From an uncultured Verrucomicrobiota bacterium (GTDB lineage: Bacteria > Verrucomicrobiota > Verrucomicrobiia > Palsa-1439), in assembly GCA_903847335.1 (NCBI GenBank), contig CAINDI010000017.1, positions 1 through 43,983 of the forward strand: a stretch of 43,983 nt of DNA, in the 5' to 3' direction. The notes under the pieces were generated by a model that worked only from the letters and a program-made list of their open reading frames with translations, had not been told where the DNA came from and made no database searches. Below, in pieces: positions 18,047 through 27,100 of the stretch (position 1 is the first letter of the stretch; every line of letters begins with the position of its first letter). The translations under genes were made by a program, and so were the position numbers.

Positions 18047-18638
18047 CCGGTATAGTCGGCGGGACAGTCTGATTCACCGGCAATCCGCCGGACTGAAATT
18101 GACCGGAGCGTTGGTGGTGGTGTTGGTGACGGTGATTATGCCGCGAACGGCCTGGACATTTTTCGGAGTGACCGGTTTGATTTTGGTGGGGCTGGCCGGT
18201 CTTAGCCGGTTGCCGGCGCTGTTTCTGTTGCGCCGGATGTTGACGCTGGAACCGGTGGTGCTCGGCGTCGCAATTTTATCGTTACTGCAACCAGGCGGTG
18301 GCGTGATTTTTGCGGGGATTCTGGCGAAAGGCACGCTCTGTTTGTTCACGATGATTTTGTTGGCGAATACGACGCCGTTTGCGGCGTTGCTGGCAGTGTT
18401 GCGGCGACTGCGCTGTCCGGCGATTTTGGTAACGACGCTGGCCTTGATGTACCGGTATTTGTTTGTGCTCGTGGAGGAAACCGAGCGGATGAATCGCGCC
18501 CGGCGGAGCCGGACGTTTCGCCGGCAACGTTGGTGGGAATGGAAAACTCTAGCCGGTGTCATCGGGCAATTATTTGTGCGTTCGACGGAGCGCGCGGAAC
18601 GGATTTATTCGGCAATGTGTGCGCGAGGTTGGAAATGA
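18027..18638 (+). CDS. cbiQ: ECF transporter transmembrane T component CbiQ
   Basis: This 203-residue protein has about five hydrophobic segments. It opens with MKHDFLDRYSRRDSLIHR, the N-terminal FLDRYS...DSxIHRL type of CbiQ. The cytoplasmic coupling helices carry ARRSRTFRR and ERAERIYSAMCARGW, matching the paired Ala-Arg-Gly motifs that contact the ATPase. The ATG at 18027 overlaps the cbiM end by 20 bp; the frame is open further upstream, but this start gives the family N-terminus. It energises metal uptake with CbiM and CbiO. Confidence 0.93.
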   Translation: MKHDFLDRYSRRDSLIHRQSAGLKLTGALVVVLVTVIMPRTAWTFFGVTGLILVGLAGLSRLPALFLLRRMLTLEPVVLGVAILSLLQPGGGVIFAGILAKGTLCLFTMILLANTTPFAALLAVLRRLRCPAILVTTLALMYRYLFVLVEETERMNRARRSRTFRRQRWWEWKTLAGVIGQLFVRSTERAERIYSAMCARGWK

Positions 18639-19369
18639 CGCCGGCGCTGGAAGTTCGTGATTTATCGTTCCGGTATCCCGATGGGCGCGAAGCGTTGGCC
18701 GGTGTGAGTTTTACAGTCAATCCCGGTGAATGTGTCGGATTGATTGGGCCGAACGGTGCCGGTAAATCGACGTTACTGTTGCATCTGAACGGAATCTTGC
18801 CGGAACAAATTCAAGCACCGGTGGTTTTCGTTGCGGGCATGCCCGTCACGGAAGAAAACTTACCGACCATCCGCCGGCAAGTCGGTTTGTTGTTTCAAGA
18901 TGCGGATGACCAGCTTTTTTGTCCGACGGTTTTTGAAGATGTGGCATTTGGGCCGCAGCAATTTGGTTTGGATGAGGCGAAAGTCCGGGAAGCATTAGCA
19001 AAAGTTGGGCTCGCCGGTTACGAGCAACGTTCACCGCAGCATTTGAGTCGCGGCGAAAAGCGGCGAGTTTGTTTGGCCGGGGTTTTGGCGTGCAACCCGC
19101 AGGTGCTGGTGTTGGATGAACCGACGGCAGATTTGGATCCGCGGGGCCGGCGAGAACTGAAGGATTTATTGCGACAGATACCGGCGACGAAATTAATTGC
19201 GTCGCATGATTTGGAGTTGGTGGTGGAATTATGTCCCCGGTCGCTGGTGTTGGATGGCGGCAAGATTGTCGCCGATGGTGCGACGCGGGCACTCTTGGAC
19301 GATTCGGCGCTGATGCTCCGGCACGGTTTAGAGCGACCCCACATTTTGCAACATCACCATCCGCATTAA
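18635..19369 (+). CDS. cbiO: ECF transporter ATP-binding subunit CbiO
   Basis: This 244-residue ABC ATPase has Walker A GPNGAGKST, Q-loop LLFQDADDQLF (the DDQLF extension is typical of cobalt/ECF ATPases), signature LSRGEKRRV (LSRGE in place of LSGGQ), Walker B VLVLDEP and switch His in ASHDLE. The start MTPALEVRDL at 18635 overlaps the cbiQ stop by ATGA. The C-terminus is short and His-rich (HHHPH), which could bind metal ions and is a pleasing fit with a metal transporter, though not proof. It is the last gene of the unit and faces ftsY. Confidence 0.95.
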   Translation: MTPALEVRDLSFRYPDGREALAGVSFTVNPGECVGLIGPNGAGKSTLLLHLNGILPEQIQAPVVFVAGMPVTEENLPTIRRQVGLLFQDADDQLFCPTVFEDVAFGPQQFGLDEAKVREALAKVGLAGYEQRSPQHLSRGEKRRVCLAGVLACNPQVLVLDEPTADLDPRGRRELKDLLRQIPATKLIASHDLELVVELCPRSLVLDGGKIVADGATRALLDDSALMLRHGLERPHILQHHHPH

Positions 19370-19389
19370 TTGCTTAGCTTGGATCCCAC

Positions 19390-20328
19390 CTAAGGTGAAC
19401 GTTCATTAGTGGCCTCGAATTTGGGTTCTCCAAATACCGCCGCGGAAAACTTTTGCGGATCGAATGGTTGTAAATCGTCTAGCTGTTCGCCGAGGCCGAT
19501 AAATTTCACCGGTAACTTCAGTTCCCGCGCAATTGCCACCACGATCCCTCCTTTGGCGGTTCCATCGAGTTTGGTTACCACCAAACCGGTTACGCCGAGT
19601 GTATTGTGAAATTCGCGAACCTGATTCAACGCATTCGCTCCGGTGGTGGCATCAAGCACCAACAAAACTTCGTGCGGCGCGTCCGGTAGTCGCTTCTGTA
19701 ACACCCGCCGCATCTTTTTCATTTCTTCCATCAAATTTTGTTTCGTGTGCAATCGGCCCGCCGTGTCAATCAACAGATAATCCACCTTCCGGCTCACCGC
19801 TGCGCCAACCGCATCAAACGCCAAGGCCGCGCTATCCGAACCGTACGCGCCGGCAATCACGTCGCAGCCGACTCGGTCGCCCCAAATTTTCAACTGCTCA
19901 ATCGCCGCCGCTCGAAACGTATCGCACGCCGCCAGCAACACCGTGTTGCCGGTCGATTTCAAATGGTGCGCGAGCTTCGCGGTCGAAGTCGTTTTACCGG
20001 TGCCGTTGACGCCGGCCAGCAAAATCACCGTCGGCGCAGTTGCGGCTTTCACAAGCTGGTGCGTTGCCACGCCGAGTTCGCGTTCAATCTCCGCTCGCGC
20101 AATCGCAAACACATCCACCGTGCCGGCGCTTTTCGCTGCGGCCTTCGTCTGCTCAATGATGCGCGTCGTCGTTCCGATGCCAATATCGGAAGCAAGCAGC
20201 ACCGCTTCGAGTTCTTCAATCGCCTCCGCATCGAGGCGCGGTGCGCGAGTGACAATCCGTTTGATTTCACTCGCCAGCTTGGTGGACGTTTTCTTGAGAC
20301 CGTCCCGGAATTTCTGAAAAAGATTCAT
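19390..20328 (-). CDS. ftsY: Signal recognition particle receptor FtsY
   Basis: This 312-residue SRP-GTPase docks SRP-ribosome complexes at the membrane. The N domain (about 1-85) is followed by G1 GVNGTGKTTSTAKLA, DTFRAAAIEQLKIW, G3 DTAGRLHTKQNLM, G4 TKLDGTAKGG and closing GLGEQLDDLQPFDP. The usual acidic A domain is missing: it starts directly with MNLFQKFRDGLKKTS, an amphipathic basic helix for lipid binding, as in short FtsY forms. The start at 20328 was chosen because it gives the ATGA overlap with the upstream PHP gene; ten codons more are open. Confidence 0.96.
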   Translation of the reverse strand: MNLFQKFRDGLKKTSTKLASEIKRIVTRAPRLDAEAIEELEAVLLASDIGIGTTTRIIEQTKAAAKSAGTVDVFAIARAEIERELGVATHQLVKAATAPTVILLAGVNGTGKTTSTAKLAHHLKSTGNTVLLAACDTFRAAAIEQLKIWGDRVGCDVIAGAYGSDSAALAFDAVGAAVSRKVDYLLIDTAGRLHTKQNLMEEMKKMRRVLQKRLPDAPHEVLLVLDATTGANALNQVREFHNTLGVTGLVVTKLDGTAKGGIVVAIARELKLPVKFIGLGEQLDDLQPFDPQKFSAAVFGEPKFEATNERSP

Positions 20329-21146
20329 TGCACTTTTTGTTTGATTGCTGTGACGCATTCATACGGTACCGGCACCGTCCCGAGCAAGGTTTTGCCGAGA
20401 ACCGCGCCGTGACAATCGCTACCACCGGTCACTAACAAATCAAATCGCGCCGCCAGTGCCCGGTAATGTTCCGTTTGCGCCGGCGTTTGCCGGCAGTGCC
20501 AAATCTCCAAGCCCGCCAATCCTTGTTGCGCAAGATTCTGAATCTCTTTGTCCGCCTTGCTCAATCCCGGATGCGCCAACACCGCCACGCCACCGGCGCG
20601 GTTGATTAACGCAATCGCCTCCGCCGCTTCCATCCGGTACCGTTCCACATAACCGGGTTTGCCGGATTTCAAAAACCGCTCAAACGCTTCCTCCACACTT
20701 TTCACCACGCCGCGTTGCCGGAGCGCCAACGCCACGTGCGGCCGGCCGGTGGTTCCACACGTCGAACATTCAAACACATCCGCCGTCGTCAACGCGATGC
20801 CGTGTTCGTTCAATCGCGCCACGATTTCGCCGATGCGTTTTTCGCGAACGCCTTTCGCATGATTGAGTACGGTGTGAAGTTCCGGATTTTGCCAAGTGTT
20901 GCCGGGAAAGTAGCCAAGCAAATGCACTTCGCGAGTTTTAATCCGACAAGTGATTTCCACCGCCGGTAACACTTCCACGCCGTGCTGTTGACCGGCGGCG
21001 AGTGCTTCCGGAATTCCATCGAGCGTGTCGTGATCGGTGACGGAAATCGCGGCGAGTTGTTTCTGCTTGGCCGCTCGGCACAACTCCTCCGGTGTCCAGC
21101 TTCCGTCGGAATACCGGGTGTGCAGATGTAGGTCAACGCCGGACAT
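20325..21146 (-). CDS. PHP-domain metal-dependent phosphoesterase
   Basis: This 273-residue protein has PHP motif 1 DLHLHTRYSDG, motif 2 VTDHDT, E of PAVEIT, motif 3 LAHPG (about 195) and motif 4 GGSDCHG (about 250), a complete trinuclear metal site. It belongs to the stand-alone PHP group (YciV/RNase AM-like), whose members hydrolyse 3',5'-nucleotide bisphosphates or trim the 5' ends of RNA. The activity is inferred from family only. Its ATG overlaps the nusB stop by one base (TAATG) and its stop overlaps the ftsY start, so it is embedded in a nusB-PHP-ftsY transcript. Confidence 0.92.
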   Translation of the reverse strand: MSGVDLHLHTRYSDGSWTPEELCRAAKQKQLAAISVTDHDTLDGIPEALAAGQQHGVEVLPAVEITCRIKTREVHLLGYFPGNTWQNPELHTVLNHAKGVREKRIGEIVARLNEHGIALTTADVFECSTCGTTGRPHVALALRQRGVVKSVEEAFERFLKSGKPGYVERYRMEAAEAIALINRAGGVAVLAHPGLSKADKEIQNLAQQGLAGLEIWHCRQTPAQTEHYRALAARFDLLVTGGSDCHGAVLGKTLLGTVPVPYECVTAIKQKVQ

Positions 21147-21604
21147 TACGAACCGGCCGGCGTGCGTGCCGGCCGCGGCAAATCGCCACGGAGCCGGTCG
21201 AGAATGCCGTTGACGAACGCGCCGGATTCGCGTGTGGAATATTTCTTCGCAATGTCCACCGCTTCGTTGATGCTCACCACCGGCGGGATGTCGTCACGGA
21301 ACAGCATTTCGTAAATTGCCAACCGCAAAATGCTCCGGTCCACCGCCGCGATGCGCGACAGTTCCCAGTGCTCGGTATATTTTTTAATGCGCTCGTCAAT
21401 CTCGGTTTGCTTCTCAACCGCCCCGCGAATTAATTCTTCCGCAAAACCGCGCGCGTTGGTTTGATCGTCCGGTTGCGCCGGCCAAAACGCCGCGAACGCG
21501 TCGCGCAAATCGCCGCCGCCGCTGACGTCGTACTGGTAAAGAAATTGTACCGCGAGTTCGCGGGCTTGCCGGCGGCGTCCGCCAGTTTTTACAGGTTCGT
21601 CCAT
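21146..21604 (-). CDS. nusB: Transcription antitermination factor NusB
   Basis: This 152-residue all-helical RNA-binding protein acts in rRNA antitermination. The Arg-rich N-terminal helix GGRRRQARELAVQFLYQYD, the central ELSRIAAVDRSILRLAIYEM and the VSINEAVDIAKKYS helix are characteristic. The Ala/Pro-rich C-terminal tail is not conserved. The start lies inside the end of ribH (16-bp overlap), reproducing the widespread ribH-nusB pairing. Confidence 0.96.
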   Translation of the reverse strand: MDEPVKTGGRRRQARELAVQFLYQYDVSGGGDLRDAFAAFWPAQPDDQTNARGFAEELIRGAVEKQTEIDERIKKYTEHWELSRIAAVDRSILRLAIYEMLFRDDIPPVVSINEAVDIAKKYSTRESGAFVNGILDRLRGDLPRPARTPAGS

Positions 21605-22059
21605 GTGCGAGCCATTTCGATTGCAGTGCGAGCGGCTTCCCGTCCGCGATTATAAGTTTTACCGAGACAGCGCACCCGCGCTTGCCGGAGATTGTTAGCG
21701 GTCACGATTCCGAAAATTGTCGGCACGCCGGTGGTGATAGCGATGTCAGTCAAACCGTGCGCCACGGCGCCGGCAATGTGTTCGGCGTGACTGGTTTCGC
21801 CCTGCAAAAGTACGCCGAGACCGATGACGCAATCATACCGACCCGACTTCGCCAACTTCGCCGCCGCCACAGTAACTTCAAAACTTCCCGGCACACGGAT
21901 GACTTGCGTCCGACGCAAATCCGCACCGGCAGCTTCGAGTGTCGCGAGGCAATTTTCAACCAGCGAATCCGCCAGCTCCGGATTATACCGGGCCGCCGCG
22001 ATGCCGAACCGCAAACCGGTTGCCGAAAGTTCGGTTTTAGATTTTTGAGCGCGCAACAT
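21589..22059 (-). CDS. ribH: 6,7-dimethyl-8-ribityllumazine synthase
   Basis: This 156-residue enzyme performs the penultimate step of riboflavin synthesis, joining the RibBA-derived butanone phosphate with the ribitylamino-uracil. RYNPELADSLVENCL, VPGSFEVTVAA (substrate pocket) and GETSHAEHIAGAVAHGL (catalytic His in the SHAEH stretch) are all present. It ends with NRGREAARTAIEM. It lies 2 bp downstream of ribBA, so both products are made from one message. Confidence 0.97.
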   Translation of the reverse strand: MLRAQKSKTELSATGLRFGIAAARYNPELADSLVENCLATLEAAGADLRRTQVIRVPGSFEVTVAAAKLAKSGRYDCVIGLGVLLQGETSHAEHIAGAVAHGLTDIAITTGVPTIFGIVTANNLRQARVRCLGKTYNRGREAARTAIEMARTWTNL

Positions 22060-22061
22060 GA

Positions 22062-23276
22062 TTAAAGTTTGTGTCCCATTTTCAGCTTCTTGGTTTCAAG
22101 ATATTTCCGGTTGTGCGCCGTCGGCTCAATCCGAATCGGCACCTGCTCGACAATCTGCAATCCGAATCCGTCGAGGCTGATAACTTTTTTCGGGTTGTTC
22201 GTCAAAATCCGAATCGTCCGGAGGCCGAGGTCAGCTAAAATTTGTGCGCCGACGCCATAGTCGCGCAAGTCGGCTTTGAAACCGAGTTGTTCGTTGGCTT
22301 CGACGGTGTCGAGGCCTTGTTTTTCCTGCAACCGGTACGCGTGAATCTTGTCAGCCAAGCCGATGCCGCGACCTTCTTGACCGCGCAGATAAACAATCGC
22401 GCCAAGTTTTTCTTGTGCGACCATTTTCATCGCCTGCTCCAATTGCGCGCCACAATCGCAACGTTGCGAGTGAAAAATGTCACCGGTGAGACATTCGCTA
22501 TGCATTCGCACCAGCACATTGGCCTGACCGCGCACATCGCCGTAGGTCAACGCGATGTGGTGTTCGCCATCCGGCAGCGACCGGTAGAGATGCAGCGTGA
22601 AATCACCGAATTGCGTCGGCAATGACACCTCTTGCACCTTCGCTACCAACTTCTCGCGGTGGCGCCGGTATTCAATCAAATCGCGAATCGTGCAAAGTTT
22701 CAGGCCGTGTGCCTGTTTAAATTTTGTCAACTCCGGCAACCGCGCCATCGTGCCGTCGTCATTGGTGATTTCGCTGAGGATGCCAGCGGGTGTGCAACCG
22801 GCTAATCGCGCCAAATCCACCGCCGCTTCCGTATGTCCGGCGCGAATCAACACGCCGCCTTCCCGGTAGCGCAATGGAAAAATGTGCCCCGGCCGCACGA
22901 GGTCGGTCGGTTTGGCTTGCGGATTCACGAGGGTCTGCACGGTTGCCGTCCGGTCACCAGCGGAAATTCCAGTCGTCACGCCCCGCGCCGCATCCACCGA
23001 CACCGTGAACGCCGTTCGGTGGCTTTCTTGATTGTGTTCGACCATCAACGGGAGTTGCAGCGCGTCGAGTCGGTCGCCGGTCATCGGCACGCAAATCACG
23101 CCGCTGGTGTGCCGAATCATGAAACCCATCGCCGGCGCGGTGACTTTGTCGGCGGCCATGATCAAGTCACCTTCGTTTTCCCGGTCTTCGTCGTCCGTGA
23201 CAATCACCATCCGCCCCTGCCGGATCTCGGCCAGACAAGTCTCGACGGAATCAAAAATATTTTCGGGTTTCTCCAT
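22062..23276 (-). CDS. ribBA: Bifunctional DHBP synthase / GTP cyclohydrolase II
   Basis: This 404-residue fusion is of standard length. The N-terminal half (about 1-205) is 3,4-dihydroxy-2-butanone-4-phosphate synthase with [14 protein letters not shown] and HTSGVICV. The C-terminal half (about 210-404) is GTP cyclohydrolase II, with zinc ligands in [16 protein letters not shown], the EGRGIGL loop and YGVGAQIL. It supplies both riboflavin precursors. No FMN riboswitch can be seen in the 52 bp between it and the esterase upstream, which carry only an ordinary spacer. Confidence 0.97.
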   Translation of the reverse strand: MEKPENIFDSVETCLAEIRQGRMVIVTDDEDRENEGDLIMAADKVTAPAMGFMIRHTSGVICVPMTGDRLDALQLPLMVEHNQESHRTAFTVSVDAARGVTTGISAGDRTATVQTLVNPQAKPTDLVRPGHIFPLRYREGGVLIRAGHTEAAVDLARLAGCTPAGILSEITNDDGTMARLPELTKFKQAHGLKLCTIRDLIEYRRHREKLVAKVQEVSLPTQFGDFTLHLYRSLPDGEHHIALTYGDVRGQANVLVRMHSECLTGDIFHSQRCDCGAQLEQAMKMVAQEKLGAIVYLRGQEGRGIGLADKIHAYRLQEKQGLDTVEANEQLGFKADLRDYGVGAQILADLGLRTIRILTNNPKKVISLDGFGLQIVEQVPIRIEPTAHNRKYLETKKLKMGHKL

Positions 23277-23328
23277 TCGGTAAAATCAGCCTAGCAACAT
23301 TCCCGATGAATGGCAATCGTTCCACGAA

Positions 23329-24135
23329 TCAGGGCGTGGGAATGAATTTCTGTGCCGCCAGCCAGCGCAAAGATTGGGATTGCCACGCGTCCCAAGCCGG
23401 TCCTTTGTAACCGTTAAATCCATGTCCACCGGCGGGAAGCTTCAGATATTCACCCGCCACCCCATGAGCGCGGAGTTCGTCGTAGAACATCTGGCTGTTG
23501 GCGCAATCCACAGTCTGGTCGTCTTTGGCGTGCGCGAGAAATGCCGGTGGCGTCTGTGCGGTCACCTGTTTTTCATTGGAAAATAAATCAATCAACGCTG
23601 GCGTTGGCAACGGACCGAGTAGATTGGCTTTGGAGCCGCCATGATTCTTTTCCCCCATCGTAATAACCGGATAAATCAGAACGGAAAAATCCGGTCGACA
23701 ACTGAATTGCTCCACGCGGTCGCGCGCACTGAGATTGCCAGCATCGAAGTGAGTGGCCGCTGTCGCAGCAAGATGTCCACCGGCGGAAAAACCGATGATA
23801 CCAATACACTGCGGATTAAGATTCCATGGTGTGGCATTCGCGCGAACCAAACGAATTGCGCGCTGAGCGTCCAAGAGCGGCACAAACGGCCGACCTTTCG
23901 GCAACCGATAAGCGAGCACAACTCCCGTGATGCTGTGGTGATTCAACCATCGCGCAATCCCGTTTCCTTCGCCCCCCATTACCAACGTGCCATAACCGCC
24001 ACCCGGACAAATAATCATCGCGGCACCATTCGGTTGCGTGGGACGATAAACTGAAATCGATACAGCAGCGGTTTCGGTTTTCCCATCGCCAATTGGTGCG
24101 ATGCCCGACCAGATATCAAAATTCTCTGGCTTCAT
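23329..24135 (-). CDS. Alpha/beta-hydrolase esterase (BD-FAE/acetyl-esterase-like)
   Basis: This 268-residue hydrolase has the oxyanion strand CPGGGYGTL (HGGG-like, with Pro for His), nucleophile elbow GFSAGGHLA (Ser about 120), an acid in AHAKDDQTV and catalytic His in PAGGHGF. No signal peptide is seen with the start at 24135. That start gives the ATGA overlap with the kinase gene and begins MKPENFDIWSG; the frame is open for 12 more codons. The motif set is that of bacterial esterases annotated as acetyl-xylan or bifunctional carbohydrate esterases, so the real substrate may be an acetylated sugar. Confidence 0.85.
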   Translation of the reverse strand: MKPENFDIWSGIAPIGDGKTETAAVSISVYRPTQPNGAAMIICPGGGYGTLVMGGEGNGIARWLNHHSITGVVLAYRLPKGRPFVPLLDAQRAIRLVRANATPWNLNPQCIGIIGFSAGGHLAATAATHFDAGNLSARDRVEQFSCRPDFSVLIYPVITMGEKNHGGSKANLLGPLPTPALIDLFSNEKQVTAQTPPAFLAHAKDDQTVDCANSQMFYDELRAHGVAGEYLKLPAGGHGFNGYKGPAWDAWQSQSLRWLAAQKFIPTP

Positions 24136-27100
24136 CGTTGGCCGGCGACTTCTTTCCACGGGCCGGACCAACCCCGGTCATTGGCGCGCGGAATTTCGCC
24201 GCGCAAACAATACAAACCATTTTCCGGCGGCCCGGTCCCGATGATGACTAGCGGCGCGCCCGGTTTGGGATTTTTTACCACCAACGGCGCGCCGTACCGG
24301 ATTGGCGCACCGACTTCGTATGTCCAAAGCTCCGTGCCGGTCGCCGCGCTGAGACAATGCACCCGGCCTTTCATCGTGCCGACGACGATTGCCGGCGTGC
24401 CGTTCATATCCGCCAACGCCGGCATCCCGAGTACGGATTCTTTTAACCGGCTCGTCCATTTCGGCTGACCGGTTTTCAAGTCGAGACACAACATATTACC
24501 GGATGCGGTGGCGATGAATCCATCGGTACCGGAGACGACCAGACCGTTGCGAGTGCGCAGGTGCCGTTCGGTGTGCCGGTAGAGCCAAAGCGTTGAGCCA
24601 TCTTTGCCGTCGAGCGCATAGACGATGCCGTTGTCACACGCCGCGATGACGTCCGGAATTCCGTCGCCATTCACATCCACCAACACCGGCGTCGTTGGCA
24701 CTGGATCCGAAAAACCGGTGTGCCATAACGTCTGGCCGTTCGTCGCCGATAAACAATAAATCGCGGCGTAACGGTCCGTCATGCCGGTGACGATGACGCG
24801 GCCACCGGCAATCGCTGCGGCCGTCGTAATGTTTGGCAACCGGGCCGACCAAAGCGCTCCGCCGTTGGTCAACGCAAACGCTCGGACATTCGCAACGCCG
24901 TCGCTGACCACCACTAAATTTTCACCGATGGCCGGCGCGCCGATGGTATCGGTTTCCGCCGGCAAGCGCGTTTGCCAGAGTGGTTTTCCGGTCGCAGCGG
25001 ACAAAGCGCGAATCAACCGCGCCGGCGCGTCCGCATCCACGACGATTCCTTGACCGGCGGCCACACCGTAAAACGGCGTCGGTTGCGGCGACGTCGGCAC
25101 ACTCCAAATTGCGTCGCTAAATTGCGGGTCGTGGCAGGCGATTTCGCCGGCGTTGTTCTTTGTGAAAAACCGGCCATCCAAACCGGTAAACGGCGCGTCG
25201 TAGTAACCATCGCTTCGCGCGAACCAAAGTTTGCGGCCGCCGTTGAACGCGAAACATTGGAGATGTTGCGCGACGCCGACGATGATGTCCGGCGTGCCGT
25301 CGCGCACCACGTCGTCGAGCGCCAGCCCGCGACCGGTGGTGGCGTCGAGTTTGATGCGACCGATCAACGCACCATCCTTGCCGGACAATGCAACGATTTC
25401 ATCCGGGCCATTGTTGAAAACTAAATCGAGCGTACCGTCGCCATCCATATCGGCGGTGTACGCGCCGACGGCGAGATAATCGCTGTGCCAGAGCCGATTC
25501 GTACCGGTGGCGTCGTAGCAACTTGTCCCGGTGGCGGTGACGACGAGTTGTTGTGGCGTGCCGGTGCCGGCGAAATCAATCCGTTGCGGAAACACGTCGC
25601 TGACGCCGACAACTTTTTGCTCGGTGAGCGAGACGGCGGTCATGGTGCGACTGTCGCCGGCGGTTTTCGGCGTCGGCAACAGCACGCACGGTTGGCCGGC
25701 GATTTCTTCAAAGCGCGGTGGGAACAACAGCGGCGCACCGGTCTCGATGCGCCAGAGCAATTCGCCGTTTTGCAAACCGAAACAATACAAAAACGAGGCA
25801 GAAGTGCCGACGAGCACGACTTCGTTGGAACTGATGCGGCCGAGTGCCACGGCACTTTCGATGCGACCTTCCACGTTGTTTGTCCAGAGACCGGTGCCGG
25901 TCTTACCGGAGACGGCGCACACGGAACCATCACCGGAACCAATGATGGCGTCCGGCGTGCCGGTGTCATTCAAATCGCGGAGCAAAATCGCGCCGTAAAT
26001 CGGGCCGCCAGTTTCAAATGGTTTGCGCCAGACTTCGTGACCGTCGTTCCCGGCGAGACAGAAAAGTTTACCGGCCGTCGTGGCAACGAAAATGTTGGTG
26101 GCGGAAACTGCCACCGGCGCTTGCACGGCATCGCCGACTTGATGCACCCATTTCATCACGCCGGTTCGCGCCGAGACGCAATACACGCTGCCGGCGTTGT
26201 CGCCAACAATCGCCGACGCCACACCAGTCGCATCCACGTCCGCCACCGCCGGCACGGATTGGATGTTAGCGCCGGTGGGAGCCGACCAGACGCCGACCGG
26301 TGGCAAAGCGATGGTGCAAGTGTTCGTGGCGCGATTTTCGACAACGACATCGAGGTCATGCGCGAGATAATTTTCCCGGTAGACCAACACGGTGTACGGG
26401 CCGGTGGGCAATTCTTGCTCGACCTTCGGCCCGCGCAACGGCAGCCGGTAATTGTCCGGCCCAAAAATCGTGATGCCAGCGTCCGGTGGATTCGCGGTAA
26501 TGACGAGGCGGCCCCGGCGGCGTTCCAAATCGACATTGAACGAAACGCTTTCAGCCGGTTTTGTGACAAAGGTGAATTCTTGCGGATTGTATTCCGGTTC
26601 GGCAGCGATTTGCACGCGGTGTCGGCCGGATTTTATGAGTAATGGTTCCGCAAGTTGCTCTGGTGCGACTCGCTGACCGTCGAGCGTGACTTCGCTGTTT
26701 TCCGTGCCGAGGTGCAACTTGAGATGGCTCGGACGGGAATGCAGATAAGTCCGAACCGCGTACACCGACAAAGTCGCCAGAATCAGATTACCGGCCACGA
26801 GCGGCAAGTGTCGTTTGTATTTGCGAAATTGGCGCATCAACTTACTCGGCGAAGTCGCGACAATCGGTTCGCTGGCGAGAAAGCGCTCGATGTCCTGCTG
26901 CATTTCGCGCGCGGTGGTGTACCGGCGCTCCGGGTCTTTCTCAATGGCTTTCAGGCAAATCGTCGCGGCATCGCGGTGAATTTTTTGATTGATGGTGTGC
27001 GGCGATGGCGGATCGTCGTGGCAAATCTTGTGCAACATTTGCAGCATGCCGTCCGCTTGAAACGCCGGGCGGCCGGTGAGCATTTCGTAGAGCGTGACGC

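Noticed and set aside
19370-19389. Terminator between cbiO and ftsY
   Set aside because: Only a 4-bp CACC/GGTG stem without a T-run lies between these convergent genes; too weak to call.
25485-26642. 385-codon rightward open frame opposite the kinase-propeller gene
   Set aside because: Antisense shadow of the propeller repeats; translation is Arg/Gly/His-rich with no family features.
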